41,947 nucleotides of DNA from JAFGTX01 sp942492225. Lineage in GTDB: Bacteria > Bacillota > Clostridia > Peptostreptococcales > Acidaminobacteraceae. The stretch covers positions 1-41,947 of the forward strand of contig CALODS010000060.1 of the NCBI GenBank assembly GCA_942492225.1. Reading direction: 5' to 3'. Numbering within the stretch: the stretch's first letter is position 1; each line of letters opens with the position of its first letter. The notes under the pieces are model-generated. The model had not been told where the DNA came from. It did no database searches and was given only the letters and a program-made list of their open reading frames with translations. Positions 31,968 through 40,741 of this stretch are shown here, piece by piece. The position numbers and the translations under genes are program-made.

Positions 31968-32213
31968 ATAAAAAACGCCCCTACAGTAAAAACCGTAGGG
32001 GCGATATATTCGCGGTGCCACCCTATTTTGCTTATTAGCCTCTTCAAGTACATTCATACTCTAGTTCTGTAACGTGAACACACGTCATCATATCACCGAA
32101 GATCCACAATGCAGCTCCAAGTCTTGTTTCTTGACCATTCCACTATCCATTCTCACCCTATGGACTCTCTGTAAGTTTCCTTAGACAATACTCTTCTCTT
32201 CATAGCCTTTAAT
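31968..32213 (-). promoter_or_regulatory. T-box leader of the MetRS gene
   Basis: On the minus strand AGGGTGGCACCGCG (32011-32024) is the T-box sequence that binds the end of uncharged tRNA. It is followed by a strong terminator (CGCCCCTAC/GTAGGGGCG, then TTTTTT, 31971-32003). Stem I features precede it: GAAGAGAAGAGTA, CAGAGAG, GGTGAGAA and GGAGCTGC, with a stem III-like ACGTG/CACGT. Uncharged tRNA would favour antitermination and raise synthetase expression. The specifier triplet could not be read with certainty. Confidence 0.92.
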
Positions 32214-32220
32214 ACAAATG

Positions 32221-32249
32221 AGTATAATGATTGTAAAGCATTTTGTCAA
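32221..32249 (-). promoter_or_regulatory. Promoter of the T-box/MetRS unit
   Basis: TTGACA (32244-32249) and TATACT (32221-32226) on the minus strand with a 17-base spacer, about eight bases before the expected start of the leader RNA. Confidence 0.88.
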
Positions 32250-32360
32250 GTGTTGACGCCTATAGCATGTAAATAAAAAATTGTTGTCCAAATATTGTAA
32301 ATACACATAAAAAAGGTTAAACTGATAAATGGGGAGAATGAAGTTTCAAGGAGAGTTTGA

Positions 32361-32615
32361 ATGGAAAAAGCACAAAAAACTTGTAATCTCTGTATTTTGA
32401 CGGTAGTTGCCTTTGGGTTAAATATACTTTCAACTTATATTGATGCTTCGTATCTTATAAATGTATCAGTTGTATTGTCAACGATTATTGTCATTGCTGG
32501 TATTTTGTCAAAGGATCGGGGAAAATATATTCGCTGGTTTCTGATTGCGGTTAATGGATTATATGTTTTTTTCTTTGGCATCATTATGTTTATGGCACAA
32601 TTATTGAAAAGCTAA
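32361..32615 (+). CDS. Small hypothetical membrane protein
   Basis: An 84-residue protein with three hydrophobic segments (about 9-27, 31-49 and 58-82) and little outside the membrane. A CAAGGAGAG site precedes the ATG and a terminator follows, so it looks like a real single-gene unit. The family is not recognised. Confidence 0.65.
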   Translation: MEKAQKTCNLCILTVVAFGLNILSTYIDASYLINVSVVLSTIIVIAGILSKDRGKYIRWFLIAVNGLYVFFFGIIMFMAQLLKS

Positions 32616-32650
32616 GTCTTAATAAATACAAAAGTTACATCTAACTGATG

Positions 32651-32673
32651 GAGTGAGAAATCACTCTATTTTT
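32651..32673 (+). terminator. Intrinsic terminator
   Basis: GAGTGA/TCACTC with a GAAA loop, followed by a short T-rich tail, 35 bases after the small membrane-protein gene. Confidence 0.7.
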
Positions 32674-32786
32674 ATTTGCGAGCAAACAATGGCTTGCTCT
32701 AAGAATCTGCCCATCCTCGATGGTGGGCAGAACTTATTTGCGAGCAAACAATGGCTTGCTCTAAGAATCTGCCCATCCTCGATGGT
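32672..32786. repeat. Two-unit tandem repeat with paired hairpins
   Basis: A 53-base sequence occurs twice without a change (32672-32724 and 32734-32786), with a 62-base period. Each unit contains a GAGCAA/TTGCTC hairpin and a CTGCCCATC/GATGG hairpin. In the first unit the second hairpin is extended by GGGCAG. It is clearly more GC-rich than its surroundings. It resembles palindromic intergenic repeats such as REP-type sequences; no gene lies within it. Confidence 0.85.
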
Positions 32787-32886
32787 AGGGAGGACAGATT
32801 TGTAAAAATGTAATATAATAAAATAACGAATGTACGTTCTAAAAAAAATACGTAGTCAACATATATAGACAGCATAGGAGAGACAA

Positions 32887-34107
32887 ATGGATAATACCAA
32901 AATTAGTGATAAGACAAAACTTATCATCATAGTTCTTATAGCACTTTTTGAAATTAGCTTCATTCAATTTAATAAAGATAAACCTAGAATTGCACCCTAT
33001 GAAAATGAACTTACTGGGCCAGCGGTAACAGAAACATTTCAAGAACCGATCATAATTGGGGGTGATGCACCAACATCTCAAACGGTTAAGACTATTTATG
33101 ATAATGAACTTACCAATCAAGAATTTACCGATCAAGAAGAGATGTTGTTTGTCCATTACTTAGATGTTGGACAAGCAGATGCTATATATATTGGATTTGA
33201 TGATTTTGACATGGTTATTGATGCAGGGAATAATGAAGATGGTCCTTACGTTGTTGACTATCTAAAAAGACAGGGTGTAGAGACGATTGAGTTAATGGTT
33301 GCATCCCATGCTCATGAGGATCATATTGGCGGATTAGATGATGTTATTAAAAGCTTTGAAATAAAAACTATTATAGATTCGGGTGAAATAAAAGACTCGA
33401 AGACCTATCAAGATTATATGAAAGCTGCAAAAGAAAGTAATGCAGTGATATTAAATGATGATAATCGCCAATTTGAAATAAATGAATTTCTAAAAGTTGA
33501 AATCATAGAAGCGATGGATGGTAGAGAGAATACAAATAATAACTCAGTTATTGTTAAAGTAACTTTCAAAGAGAAAAGTTTTTTATTTACGGGAGATTTG
33601 GAAGAAGACATTGAAGACAGAATATTGACAAAGAATATCAGCGCAGATGTATTTAAAGCAGCCCATCATGGCTCATCCACTTCAAATAGTGATATGTTTT
33701 TAAGAAGAGTACAACCAGCATTGGTTATAATAAGTGCAGGTGCAAATAATAAATATGGACATCCGCATACTGAAGCAATAGAGCGACTTATGAAGCAGAC
33801 GAAAGAATTGTTTGGTACATGGGAAAATGGTAATATCATTGTGAAAACCGATGGATATACTCTAATCGTTGACGCAAATGAACGCGTGACGCTAGAAGAT
33901 GCAGCAGCTGGCGGTGAAATTAAAAATAATGAATCAAAGGATAGTTGGTGGAAACGATTGGTAAAACCGTCAAAGATAGATACGAAGAAAGATATAAAAA
34001 AACAAATAGAAAAGGAAATAATTAAAGAGGCGACAAAACATCTAGAAGAAGAAATCAAAGATATAATAGTAGAAACATCTGATCCAATTATAATTGAAAT
34101 TCCATAA
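32887..34107 (+). CDS. Membrane-anchored metallo-beta-lactamase-fold hydrolase (ComEC C-terminal-like)
   Basis: A 406-residue protein. An N-terminal membrane segment (about 11-27) anchors it outside the cell, a low-complexity linker follows (about 30-85), and then comes an MBL-fold domain (about 86-320) with FVHYLDVGQADAI, metal motif SHAHEDHIGG, NNSVIVKV, FTGDLE and AAHHGSSTS. This is the hydrolase domain found at the end of ComEC DNA-uptake channels and in free-standing relatives, probably nucleases or phosphodiesterases. The last 75 residues are highly charged, lysine- and glutamate-rich helices. AGGAGAG precedes the ATG. Confidence 0.9.
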   Translation: MDNTKISDKTKLIIIVLIALFEISFIQFNKDKPRIAPYENELTGPAVTETFQEPIIIGGDAPTSQTVKTIYDNELTNQEFTDQEEMLFVHYLDVGQADAIYIGFDDFDMVIDAGNNEDGPYVVDYLKRQGVETIELMVASHAHEDHIGGLDDVIKSFEIKTIIDSGEIKDSKTYQDYMKAAKESNAVILNDDNRQFEINEFLKVEIIEAMDGRENTNNNSVIVKVTFKEKSFLFTGDLEEDIEDRILTKNISADVFKAAHHGSSTSNSDMFLRRVQPALVIISAGANNKYGHPHTEAIERLMKQTKELFGTWENGNIIVKTDGYTLIVDANERVTLEDAAAGGEIKNNESKDSWWKRLVKPSKIDTKKDIKKQIEKEIIKEATKHLEEEIKDIIVETSDPIIIEIP

Positions 34108-34159
34108 TTATAATATGATTCTAGAGCTCTTTTTAAGATATTTAGTTACTTACAAGTAT

Positions 34160-34210
34160 ATAATCCCTTATGACTAGATTTTTGTATCTATGCCATAAGG
34201 GATTATTTAA
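34160..34210. terminator. Bidirectional terminator hairpin
   Basis: ATAATCCCTTATG pairs perfectly with CATAAGGGATTAT over a 21-base loop. It lies between the hydrolase gene and the converging methyltransferase gene. Confidence 0.75.
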
Positions 34211-34214
34211 TTCT

Positions 34215-35234
34215 TTAAATTTTTCTAGCAACAAAAATATCTCTATTGACTGCTTGCTCAACCCAGTGTTCAAATTCTGCATAAGGACCTTCCATTAGTG
34301 GTTTATAACCAGCAGTTTCGAAAAGTTCTTTAAGGGTTTCTTTTTTCAATGTATAACTATTGAAAGAAATAACAACGGTGCCACCTTTTTTTAAAACTTT
34401 ATGCCATGCAGCAGCAGCGTTACCCAGTAGCTTTACCATATCAACAAACGAGTCGTTTGATGTTCCTTGGTGTTGTACACCATAAGGGATATCAGTTGCA
34501 ATAACATGGAAAGAATCTTTTTTGTAGTAGTGGTTAATATCAAGTGTATTACCGCTTGCAAACTGTATTTTACGACGATCTTTATTTTTATAGTGTTCAA
34601 TAGTATTTGCTGTTTCAATCGTAAATTTTTTACCTTTTTTCTTTTTATCAACGATAATTGTCTGATAGCTTGCTTCGTGTTTATACTTATGGTATTTTAA
34701 ATAGCGTTTAAGATACTTATCAATTTCTTCTGTTTCTTTAGGGTTAATTTCAATCCCAGAAACATTATAGCCCATGATTAATCCTTGATATAGGGTAGTA
34801 CCACGGCCACACATTGGATCAAGAATTTGCAGAGGTGTATTGAAATCCTGAGCAAATTGACTAGAAAAAATGCCGACATTAATCATCATGCCAGTAAAGT
34901 CTTCATTGGTTTTTCCACTGTATTTTAAAATACTGGATAAATCCGTTTTAAAATAAGGTATCTTGGTTTCATTCAGTGGCTTTAATAAGTTATCATGAAT
35001 CTCAAATAGAATGTGATTTGATGATAGTTGTAAAAGCGCTTTCAAAGATTTTTCTGAAAGTGTATCCAATTCAAAGCAAAAAAGCTCGATACCATTAAAG
35101 GGTTCATATCCTACATTTTCAACGTTTACCGCAAGTGCCTCCATCATGATTTTAAATTCACCGATCAAAAGATTCTTCGTTGCATCAAAATAGCGTGCAT
35201 TCTGATGAGGATATCTCAATATACCGTACTTCAT
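34215..35234 (-). CDS. TRM11-like RNA methyltransferase
   Basis: A 339-residue SAM-dependent methyltransferase. The C-terminal Rossmann-type half has the SAM loop LDPMCGRGTTL (about 139-149), the acidic GIEINP, and a catalytic motif TDIPYG, a variant of the usual (D/N)PPY. This order matches the TRM11/TrmG10 group that methylates guanosine N2 in tRNA; the precise target here is unknown. A basic insertion (KKKKGKKF) in the middle may help RNA binding. The N-terminal 120 residues are less typical and lack a clear THUMP domain. Confidence 0.82.
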   Translation of the reverse strand: MKYGILRYPHQNARYFDATKNLLIGEFKIMMEALAVNVENVGYEPFNGIELFCFELDTLSEKSLKALLQLSSNHILFEIHDNLLKPLNETKIPYFKTDLSSILKYSGKTNEDFTGMMINVGIFSSQFAQDFNTPLQILDPMCGRGTTLYQGLIMGYNVSGIEINPKETEEIDKYLKRYLKYHKYKHEASYQTIIVDKKKKGKKFTIETANTIEHYKNKDRRKIQFASGNTLDINHYYKKDSFHVIATDIPYGVQHQGTSNDSFVDMVKLLGNAAAAWHKVLKKGGTVVISFNSYTLKKETLKELFETAGYKPLMEGPYAEFEHWVEQAVNRDIFVARKI

Positions 35235-35299
35235 TTTTTTCCTCCGTACTATTAAATTTTAAAATAAAATTATAACATAAATTGAGCATCAAGTAATAA

Positions 35300-37087
35300 T
35301 TAAGTTAATGCAGTTGATACCAAAGCTGTTTTTTCTTCATCTGTATCAATAAGTCGCATTGCAATATTAAGAAAACGTTCATGATGTGCAATAAATAAAT
35401 CTACAAGGGTAGGATCAAAGTGCGTTCCACGTCCTTCCTTTAGAATTGATAATGCTTTTAGATGAGAAAATGGTTCTTTATAAGGTCTTTTACTAATGAG
35501 TGCATCGTAAACATCAATAATGGCAACAAGACGGCCTTCAAAAGGAATGTCTTCACCAGCAAGTCCTTCGGGGTAACCACTACCATCCCACTTCTCGTGG
35601 TGGCTATAAGCAATAACTTGTGCCAATTTCAAAAAAGATGCTCGTCCAAGTATACTCTTGGTGATGGAAAGTGCATCTCGCCCTAAAACCGTATGTTTTT
35701 TCATTTGTTCAAATTCATGAGCTGTAAGTTTGCCAGGTTTCTTTAATATTTCATCGCTTATACCAACTTTTCCAATATCATGAAGGGCAGATGATCTTGA
35801 AAAATTGTCAATATACTCTTGTTTTAAAGGATTTCCAAGTAGATTCTCGCTATTAATGAGCTGACAAAACCCCTCCACATATTCTATGGTTCTTAATATA
35901 TGTTTGCCTGTAATTTGATCCTTATATTCTGCAAGGGTAGCAAGGGTATAAATGGTGCTTTCCTTCGTATAATTGAGCTGATCTCTTAATTGATTCACTT
36001 CTCTGTTAATGTGATCTACTTCGTATTGTATTCGCAAAACAAGGTATTTGTAACCTGCTTTTTCGTGTTCTAATTCTCTTGTTATCTTTATAAAATTTTC
36101 TTGGTGATGAAAGGCAGTTTCAAAATCTTTCTTTAAAAGACTAATTTTCGTAAATGCCTCTAAAAAGTCTAATTTGTACTTTGTTGAATTTAATGATTCT
36201 GCAATAGAATAACCACAGTTAAAGGCTTCTATAGCAGACTTAATATTATTCTCAAGTAAGAAGGATCTTCCAATTAATAATTTCAAATCCATTATCCATG
36301 TCTGGTCGATTTCTAGTAAAGGAAATGTTTCTATAAGGTTGATATAGTGCCATATAGCTTCATTGTTTTTTTCATAAAGGGCAATACGCAAAGCATTTAA
36401 ATGAGCAGTAACAACAACAGGTGATGTTTCATTTTTTTCAATGAGATTAAATAAATCTCCTATTTTCTCTTTTGCTAAAGCGTATTCGTTACGTAAAATA
36501 AGGACATATATAATATTGTTGAGTGCATTTTTTTCAATAGTGCGTTCATTATTTTCCTTTGCAAAGTTAAATGATTTTTCAAAGTATTCAAGTTGAATAT
36601 CATAGTTGTTGGTATAGTCATAAGCGATACCCAACTGAATGAAGCAGTTATTGATTTCTGCAGCATTTTCCAAAAGTTCAAAATAATATAATGCTTTGTG
36701 TCCATGATCAACAGCTTGGTCAATAAGTCCGATGGTAGATGATACAGCAGAAAGTAAACGATGAATCCAACCGAGATATTTATAATCGTTTAGCTCATAC
36801 TCGTCACTTAACTGTTTTAATCCCCAACGGAAAAGTTGTTCATAATTACCAGTGACACGATAAAAAAGAACATTACAATAAGCGATGACTAAGTTGATTC
36901 GATTAGTATTTTCACCATTAGTTGAAAGGTTCAGATGCCATTGGTTAATACAATCAATATAAGATGAATCATTTCTTATGAGATGACGGGGCATGCCTCT
37001 AAAAGAAATAGCGAGTGCATCAGCAATTTCATAAGGTGTTTTATTTGCTTGTTCGATGACTTGTGTGAATTGGGTTGTATTGTTCAT
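35300..37087 (-). CDS. TPR and HD-GYP domain protein (probable c-di-GMP phosphodiesterase)
   Basis: A 595-residue soluble protein. The first about 370 residues are helical TPR-like repeats (for example ALYYFELLENAAEINNCFIQ), followed by a coiled coil (about 375-395) and a C-terminal HD-GYP domain. That domain has LHDIGKVGISDEIL, HHEKWDGSGYPEGLAGE and the full metal set. The TPR part probably senses a partner protein and steers the phosphodiesterase. The start at 37087 has GGAGGT at the right place; a frame reaching further back adds 25 unsupported residues. It is divergent from the serine hydrolase gene. Confidence 0.92.
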   Translation of the reverse strand: MNNTTQFTQVIEQANKTPYEIADALAISFRGMPRHLIRNDSSYIDCINQWHLNLSTNGENTNRINLVIAYCNVLFYRVTGNYEQLFRWGLKQLSDEYELNDYKYLGWIHRLLSAVSSTIGLIDQAVDHGHKALYYFELLENAAEINNCFIQLGIAYDYTNNYDIQLEYFEKSFNFAKENNERTIEKNALNNIIYVLILRNEYALAKEKIGDLFNLIEKNETSPVVVTAHLNALRIALYEKNNEAIWHYINLIETFPLLEIDQTWIMDLKLLIGRSFLLENNIKSAIEAFNCGYSIAESLNSTKYKLDFLEAFTKISLLKKDFETAFHHQENFIKITRELEHEKAGYKYLVLRIQYEVDHINREVNQLRDQLNYTKESTIYTLATLAEYKDQITGKHILRTIEYVEGFCQLINSENLLGNPLKQEYIDNFSRSSALHDIGKVGISDEILKKPGKLTAHEFEQMKKHTVLGRDALSITKSILGRASFLKLAQVIAYSHHEKWDGSGYPEGLAGEDIPFEGRLVAIIDVYDALISKRPYKEPFSHLKALSILKEGRGTHFDPTLVDLFIAHHERFLNIAMRLIDTDEEKTALVSTALT

Positions 37088-37203
37088 AGGCTTACCTCCA
37101 ATATTATAATACCCAATGTAATGAATACAATAACAATGAAATAAAAGGAAAACTTGTGACAAGTGTTACAATAAATATATAATATAATAAATAGGAGGCT
37201 CTT

Positions 37204-38634
37204 ATGAAGATAGATTATATTAATGCATTTGAAACGTATTTAGATAAAGTAACATCAACCTATGATGCCCAAGGGTTAATAGTAGGCATATTTGACAAAG
37301 AGAAGATTCTTTATGAAAAAACGATGGGCTATAGAAATGTAGAAAAACAATTGCCTATAACGAAAGACACTATTTTTGGAATAGCATCCATAACAAAATC
37401 ATTTACTGTTATAGGTTTACTTCAATTAGTGGAAAAAGGGTTGATAGACATAGATAAACCAGTAAGTGATTATTATGAAAATTGGCGACTTCCAAAAGAA
37501 CATACGCCAACCATTAAGCAGTTGCTAAGCCATACAGCAGGATTTTTTCCACAAGAGAGATTTTTAATGACAGATATGGCAAAAGGCTTAGGCTTAAGCA
37601 ATAATTCTGAAATTGCACATGATTTAGTCCTTCCTAAAGTAGGTATTGAAGCAATCATTCGACGGATTAATCAAGTGACCTCTTATCATGGGCTTCCGGG
37701 AGAAAATTTTAGTTATAGTAATTATGCTTACGGCATTATAACGGATCTTGTTCATCGCTTTTCTAAAAGAGGATCATACATAAAATCTATTAAAGAAGAT
37801 ATATTAGTACCACTGGAACTACACAACACATTTTTTGAATTTAATCGTACTAAAGAAGAAAAGAACATTACAATGCTTTATACACCAACTGAATTAGGTA
37901 TAAAAACGACAGACGACTATACAAATTTGGGCTTTGTTTTACTCGGTGGTGGTGCACTTAAATCCACTTTTAACGATATGATGAGCTATACGCGTTTCTA
38001 CCTAAATGATGGAGAAGTAAATGGTCAAGAAATCATAAGTAAAGAGTCAGTGATCGAGATGACAACAGAACGTCATTCTTATAAAGAACATCAAGGGTAT
38101 GGCTATGGACTTGTGACGGGTCATTTAGAAAAAATTCACTATAGTGGACATAGTGGTGGACTCACTGGTGTTTCTAGTTTTTTTGGTTTTTGTAAAGAGA
38201 GTGGAAAAGGTGTGGTTGTATTATGCAACACTGATGGTGTTCCAGCAACATCTATTGGTCTTGCGGCATTGCGATTAGCCCATGATCAATACCCAAATTA
38301 TAAAATTACAGAATATCCAGAAGGTTTGTGGTCTAAACAGATGGTAGAGAATACTGTTGGAACTTATGAAAGTGAAGAGGGTGATAGTGCCATAATAGAG
38401 GCATCTAAAGAAGGTATTAAAATTCTTATAGGAAATAAAGAATTGAAGTGTCGTGTGATTCATGAAACTTTAATGATTATAGAAAATAAAATGGAAGAAA
38501 ATTATTGCAAAATTTTGAGACAAGAAAATGGACAGTCATATGCAATATATTTAGGTTCAAGAATTATACCACGTAAAAATTATAGGAATTGTAACAATAA
38601 CATAAATAGATTCAATGTGATAGATAGTGTATAA
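37204..38634 (+). CDS. Beta-lactamase-family serine hydrolase
   Basis: A 476-residue member of the class C beta-lactamase/penicillin-binding-protein-like fold. The active site is complete: S62-x-x-K65 in IASITKSF, YSN in FSYSNYAYG and HSGG in place of KTG. The C-terminal about 110 residues form a separate beta domain, as in many esterase or peptidase members. No signal peptide is visible, so the protein may act in the cytoplasm, on small esters or D-amino acid peptides; this is not evidence for antibiotic resistance. AGGAGG precedes the ATG. Confidence 0.9.
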   Translation: MKIDYINAFETYLDKVTSTYDAQGLIVGIFDKEKILYEKTMGYRNVEKQLPITKDTIFGIASITKSFTVIGLLQLVEKGLIDIDKPVSDYYENWRLPKEHTPTIKQLLSHTAGFFPQERFLMTDMAKGLGLSNNSEIAHDLVLPKVGIEAIIRRINQVTSYHGLPGENFSYSNYAYGIITDLVHRFSKRGSYIKSIKEDILVPLELHNTFFEFNRTKEEKNITMLYTPTELGIKTTDDYTNLGFVLLGGGALKSTFNDMMSYTRFYLNDGEVNGQEIISKESVIEMTTERHSYKEHQGYGYGLVTGHLEKIHYSGHSGGLTGVSSFFGFCKESGKGVVVLCNTDGVPATSIGLAALRLAHDQYPNYKITEYPEGLWSKQMVENTVGTYESEEGDSAIIEASKEGIKILIGNKELKCRVIHETLMIIENKMEENYCKILRQENGQSYAIYLGSRIIPRKNYRNCNNNINRFNVIDSV

Positions 38635-38727
38635 TTAAACTAATAGGGACATAAAGTACCCCTATGATGTTAGTCTGTTGGCACCATTTTATAAAGACTA
38701 TCCTGTAAGGTTATTTAAGGAGGAATC

Positions 38728-39171
38728 ATGATGAGTAAAAAGGCAGTAGCAGCTTTGAATTTTAATAGTTCACTCAATTGTTGTCAATCCATTGTAGGTG
38801 CCTACGCAGAGGAGTGTGGACTCAATCGTCATACAGCACTAAAAATCAGTGCTTGTTTTGGTGGTGGGATGAAAAAAGGTGAAGTCTGTGGTGCTGTATC
38901 TGGTGCATTAATGGTTCTTGGGCTTAAAAAAGGGTATTTTTTAGAAGAGGATGTACATGGAAAAGAAAGATCTGCTCTTTATACGCAGATGTTTATTGAC
39001 CGCTATGAAAATAGCCAAGGCGCTATAACTTGTAAAGGGCTTTTAGGACATGACCTTTCTATTCCAAGTGAAAGAGCAAAGATACAAGAAAAAGGCCTAT
39101 TTGGTGAAGTATGTCCCAAAGCAATAGAAACGGCCGTCGAAATATTAGAGGAAATATTACATGAAGAATAA
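38728..39171 (+). CDS. C_GCAxxG_C_C family protein
   Basis: A 147-residue protein of the C_GCAxxG_C_C family (PF09719), which has conserved cysteines and is thought to be redox-active, sometimes secreted or membrane-linked. Here CCQS (17-20), ACFGGGM, GEVCGAVSGALM, CKGLLG and VCPKAIE carry them; the first motif has CC where GCA is usual. AAGGAGG lies before two adjacent ATGs, and the second (38731) has the better spacing. Its end overlaps the next gene by 11 bases, so both are translationally coupled. Confidence 0.85.
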   Translation: MMSKKAVAALNFNSSLNCCQSIVGAYAEECGLNRHTALKISACFGGGMKKGEVCGAVSGALMVLGLKKGYFLEEDVHGKERSALYTQMFIDRYENSQGAITCKGLLGHDLSIPSERAKIQEKGLFGEVCPKAIETAVEILEEILHEE

Positions 39172-39397
39172 AAAAAACGAGTTAAAGTTATCTAAAGAAG
39201 AGTATAAAAAATGTGTTGAAGAGCTGATGTATTATTTTGAAACAGAACTGGATGAACCAATAGGAGAACTAAAAGCAGGAATTTTTTTAGATTTTCTATT
39301 GGAGAAGATTGGACCAGCTATATATAATCAAGGTATCGCAGATATGCAAACTTATATGGGTAAACGTGTTGAAGAGATGTTTGCTTATATGAAATAG
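39161..39397 (+). CDS. DUF2164 family protein
   Basis: A 78-residue protein matching DUF2164: LSKEEYKKCVEELMYYFETELDEPIGELKAGIF then FLLEKIGPAIYNQGIADMQTYM. The family is small, soluble and of unknown function. It overlaps the gene before it and is followed after eight bases by the EAL-HDOD gene, so it is probably the middle gene of a three-gene operon. Confidence 0.85.
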   Translation: MKNKKNELKLSKEEYKKCVEELMYYFETELDEPIGELKAGIFLDFLLEKIGPAIYNQGIADMQTYMGKRVEEMFAYMK

Positions 39398-39405
39398 GAG
39401 GCGCT

Positions 39406-40638
39406 ATGGATATATACGTAGCACGACAACCAATATTTGATACAGAATACAATGTAATTGCCTATGAACTGCTCTACCGAAATGGTTTAGAGAATAGTTT
39501 TGATGGATCTGTTGCAGGAAATGTTGCGACATCAATTGTTTTAACGAACACATTTTTAACCTTCGGAATTGATAAATTACTAGAGGGTAAAATGGCGTTT
39601 GTTAATTTTGACAAGCACTTAATATTATCGGGTGTTGCTGAACTTCTTGATAAAGATAAAGTAATTATTGAATTGTTAGAAGATATTGTACCCAATGAAC
39701 AATTTATTCAAAAAATTGTTGATTTAAATGAAAAAGGGTATAGTTGTGCTTTAGATGACTATGTTGATGGATATAAATATCCACGTTTAATTGATGCGTG
39801 TAAGATTATTAAAGTTGATTTTATTCATAATACACGAGAGGGTATAATGAAATTGACTCGTGAATTAAAGCAGCAAGGAAAGTTGCTACTTGCTGAAAAA
39901 ATTGAGACAAAAGAAGAATATGAATGGGCGCGTTCCATAGGCTACGAATATTTTCAAGGGTATTATTTTTCTCGTCCGTTAATGGAGAAGAGAAAGACTT
40001 TTTCTGATAGTGCGCTTCAATATATTCGGTTGATGAATGAATTAGCTGAAAATGAACCAAGTATTTCAAAAATCTCAAAAATTATTGAAGTTGATGTATC
40101 TCTAACATATAAATTATTAAAACTGGTTAACTCTAGCTTGGGTATTTCCCAAGAGATAACATCTGTTCAACATGCGATTGCATTACTAGGACTTAAATCT
40201 TTTAGAGGGTGGTTATCCCTTGCTATGGTTCAAAATATTGGTGAATCAAAAATAAGTGAACTTTTAAAATATTCATTAATGAGATCATTTATGCTAAATA
40301 AAATTGCATCTGCAACACCATTTTCATTTTTTAGGGATGAAATGGTGATATTAGGAACACTTTCTGTGATTGATGCCTTGCTAGAGATGGATATGACTAC
40401 AATTTTAGAATCACTTCCATTATCAGATGCTGTCAATCAAACGTTAAAAGGCCATACAACAATGTTTTCGGATTGTTATAACTTAGTATTGTGTTATGAA
40501 AAAGGTGAGTTTTTAGAGGCTGAAGAGTATGCTAAGGCTGCTGGATATCCATATAGATTAATGTCAGAACACTATATTGAAGCTGTCCGGTATGCCGATG
40601 AAATGTATGAAGAAATGAATCGAGATAACGCACAATAA
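39406..40638 (+). CDS. EAL and HDOD domain signalling protein (YuxH-like)
   Basis: A 410-residue protein with an N-terminal EAL-type domain (about 1-200) and a C-terminal HDOD domain (about 205-400). In the EAL part the motif reads AYELLYR instead of EAL, with ALDDYVDG, IKVDF, AEKIE and FQGYYFSRP still present, so enzymatic c-di-GMP hydrolysis is doubtful; many such proteins act as signal receivers. The HDOD part has SLTYKLLKLVNSS and QHAIALLGLKSFRGW. AGGAGG precedes the ATG. Confidence 0.93.
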   Translation: MDIYVARQPIFDTEYNVIAYELLYRNGLENSFDGSVAGNVATSIVLTNTFLTFGIDKLLEGKMAFVNFDKHLILSGVAELLDKDKVIIELLEDIVPNEQFIQKIVDLNEKGYSCALDDYVDGYKYPRLIDACKIIKVDFIHNTREGIMKLTRELKQQGKLLLAEKIETKEEYEWARSIGYEYFQGYYFSRPLMEKRKTFSDSALQYIRLMNELAENEPSISKISKIIEVDVSLTYKLLKLVNSSLGISQEITSVQHAIALLGLKSFRGWLSLAMVQNIGESKISELLKYSLMRSFMLNKIASATPFSFFRDEMVILGTLSVIDALLEMDMTTILESLPLSDAVNQTLKGHTTMFSDCYNLVLCYEKGEFLEAEEYAKAAGYPYRLMSEHYIEAVRYADEMYEEMNRDNAQ

Positions 40639-40643
40639 ATAAG

Positions 40644-40682
40644 AAGGAAGTAAGGGATGACTAAGTCTTATACTTCCTTTAA
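40644..40682 (+). terminator. Hairpin after the EAL-HDOD gene
   Basis: AAGGAAGTAAG pairs with CTTATACTTCCTT (one bulge region) just after the stop codon; the T tail is short, so it is a modest terminator. Confidence 0.6.
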
Positions 40683-40741
40683 CTATGTAGACGAATGTGG
40701 TATAAATAGGTAAAGACATTCATAAAACATGGGAGTAAAAA

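Noticed and set aside
31839..32072. Open frame opposite the MetRS start
   Set aside because: It crosses the T-box terminator and T-box sequence on the other strand, so it is a shadow.
32672..32786. CRISPR array
   Set aside because: Only two units, the repeated part is 53 bases with about nine bases between copies, and there are no cas genes; it is a tandem repeat.
37204..38634. Antibiotic resistance beta-lactamase
   Set aside because: The SxxK, YSN and HSGG set belongs to the broad serine hydrolase family; no signal peptide and an added C-terminal domain argue against a true secreted beta-lactamase.
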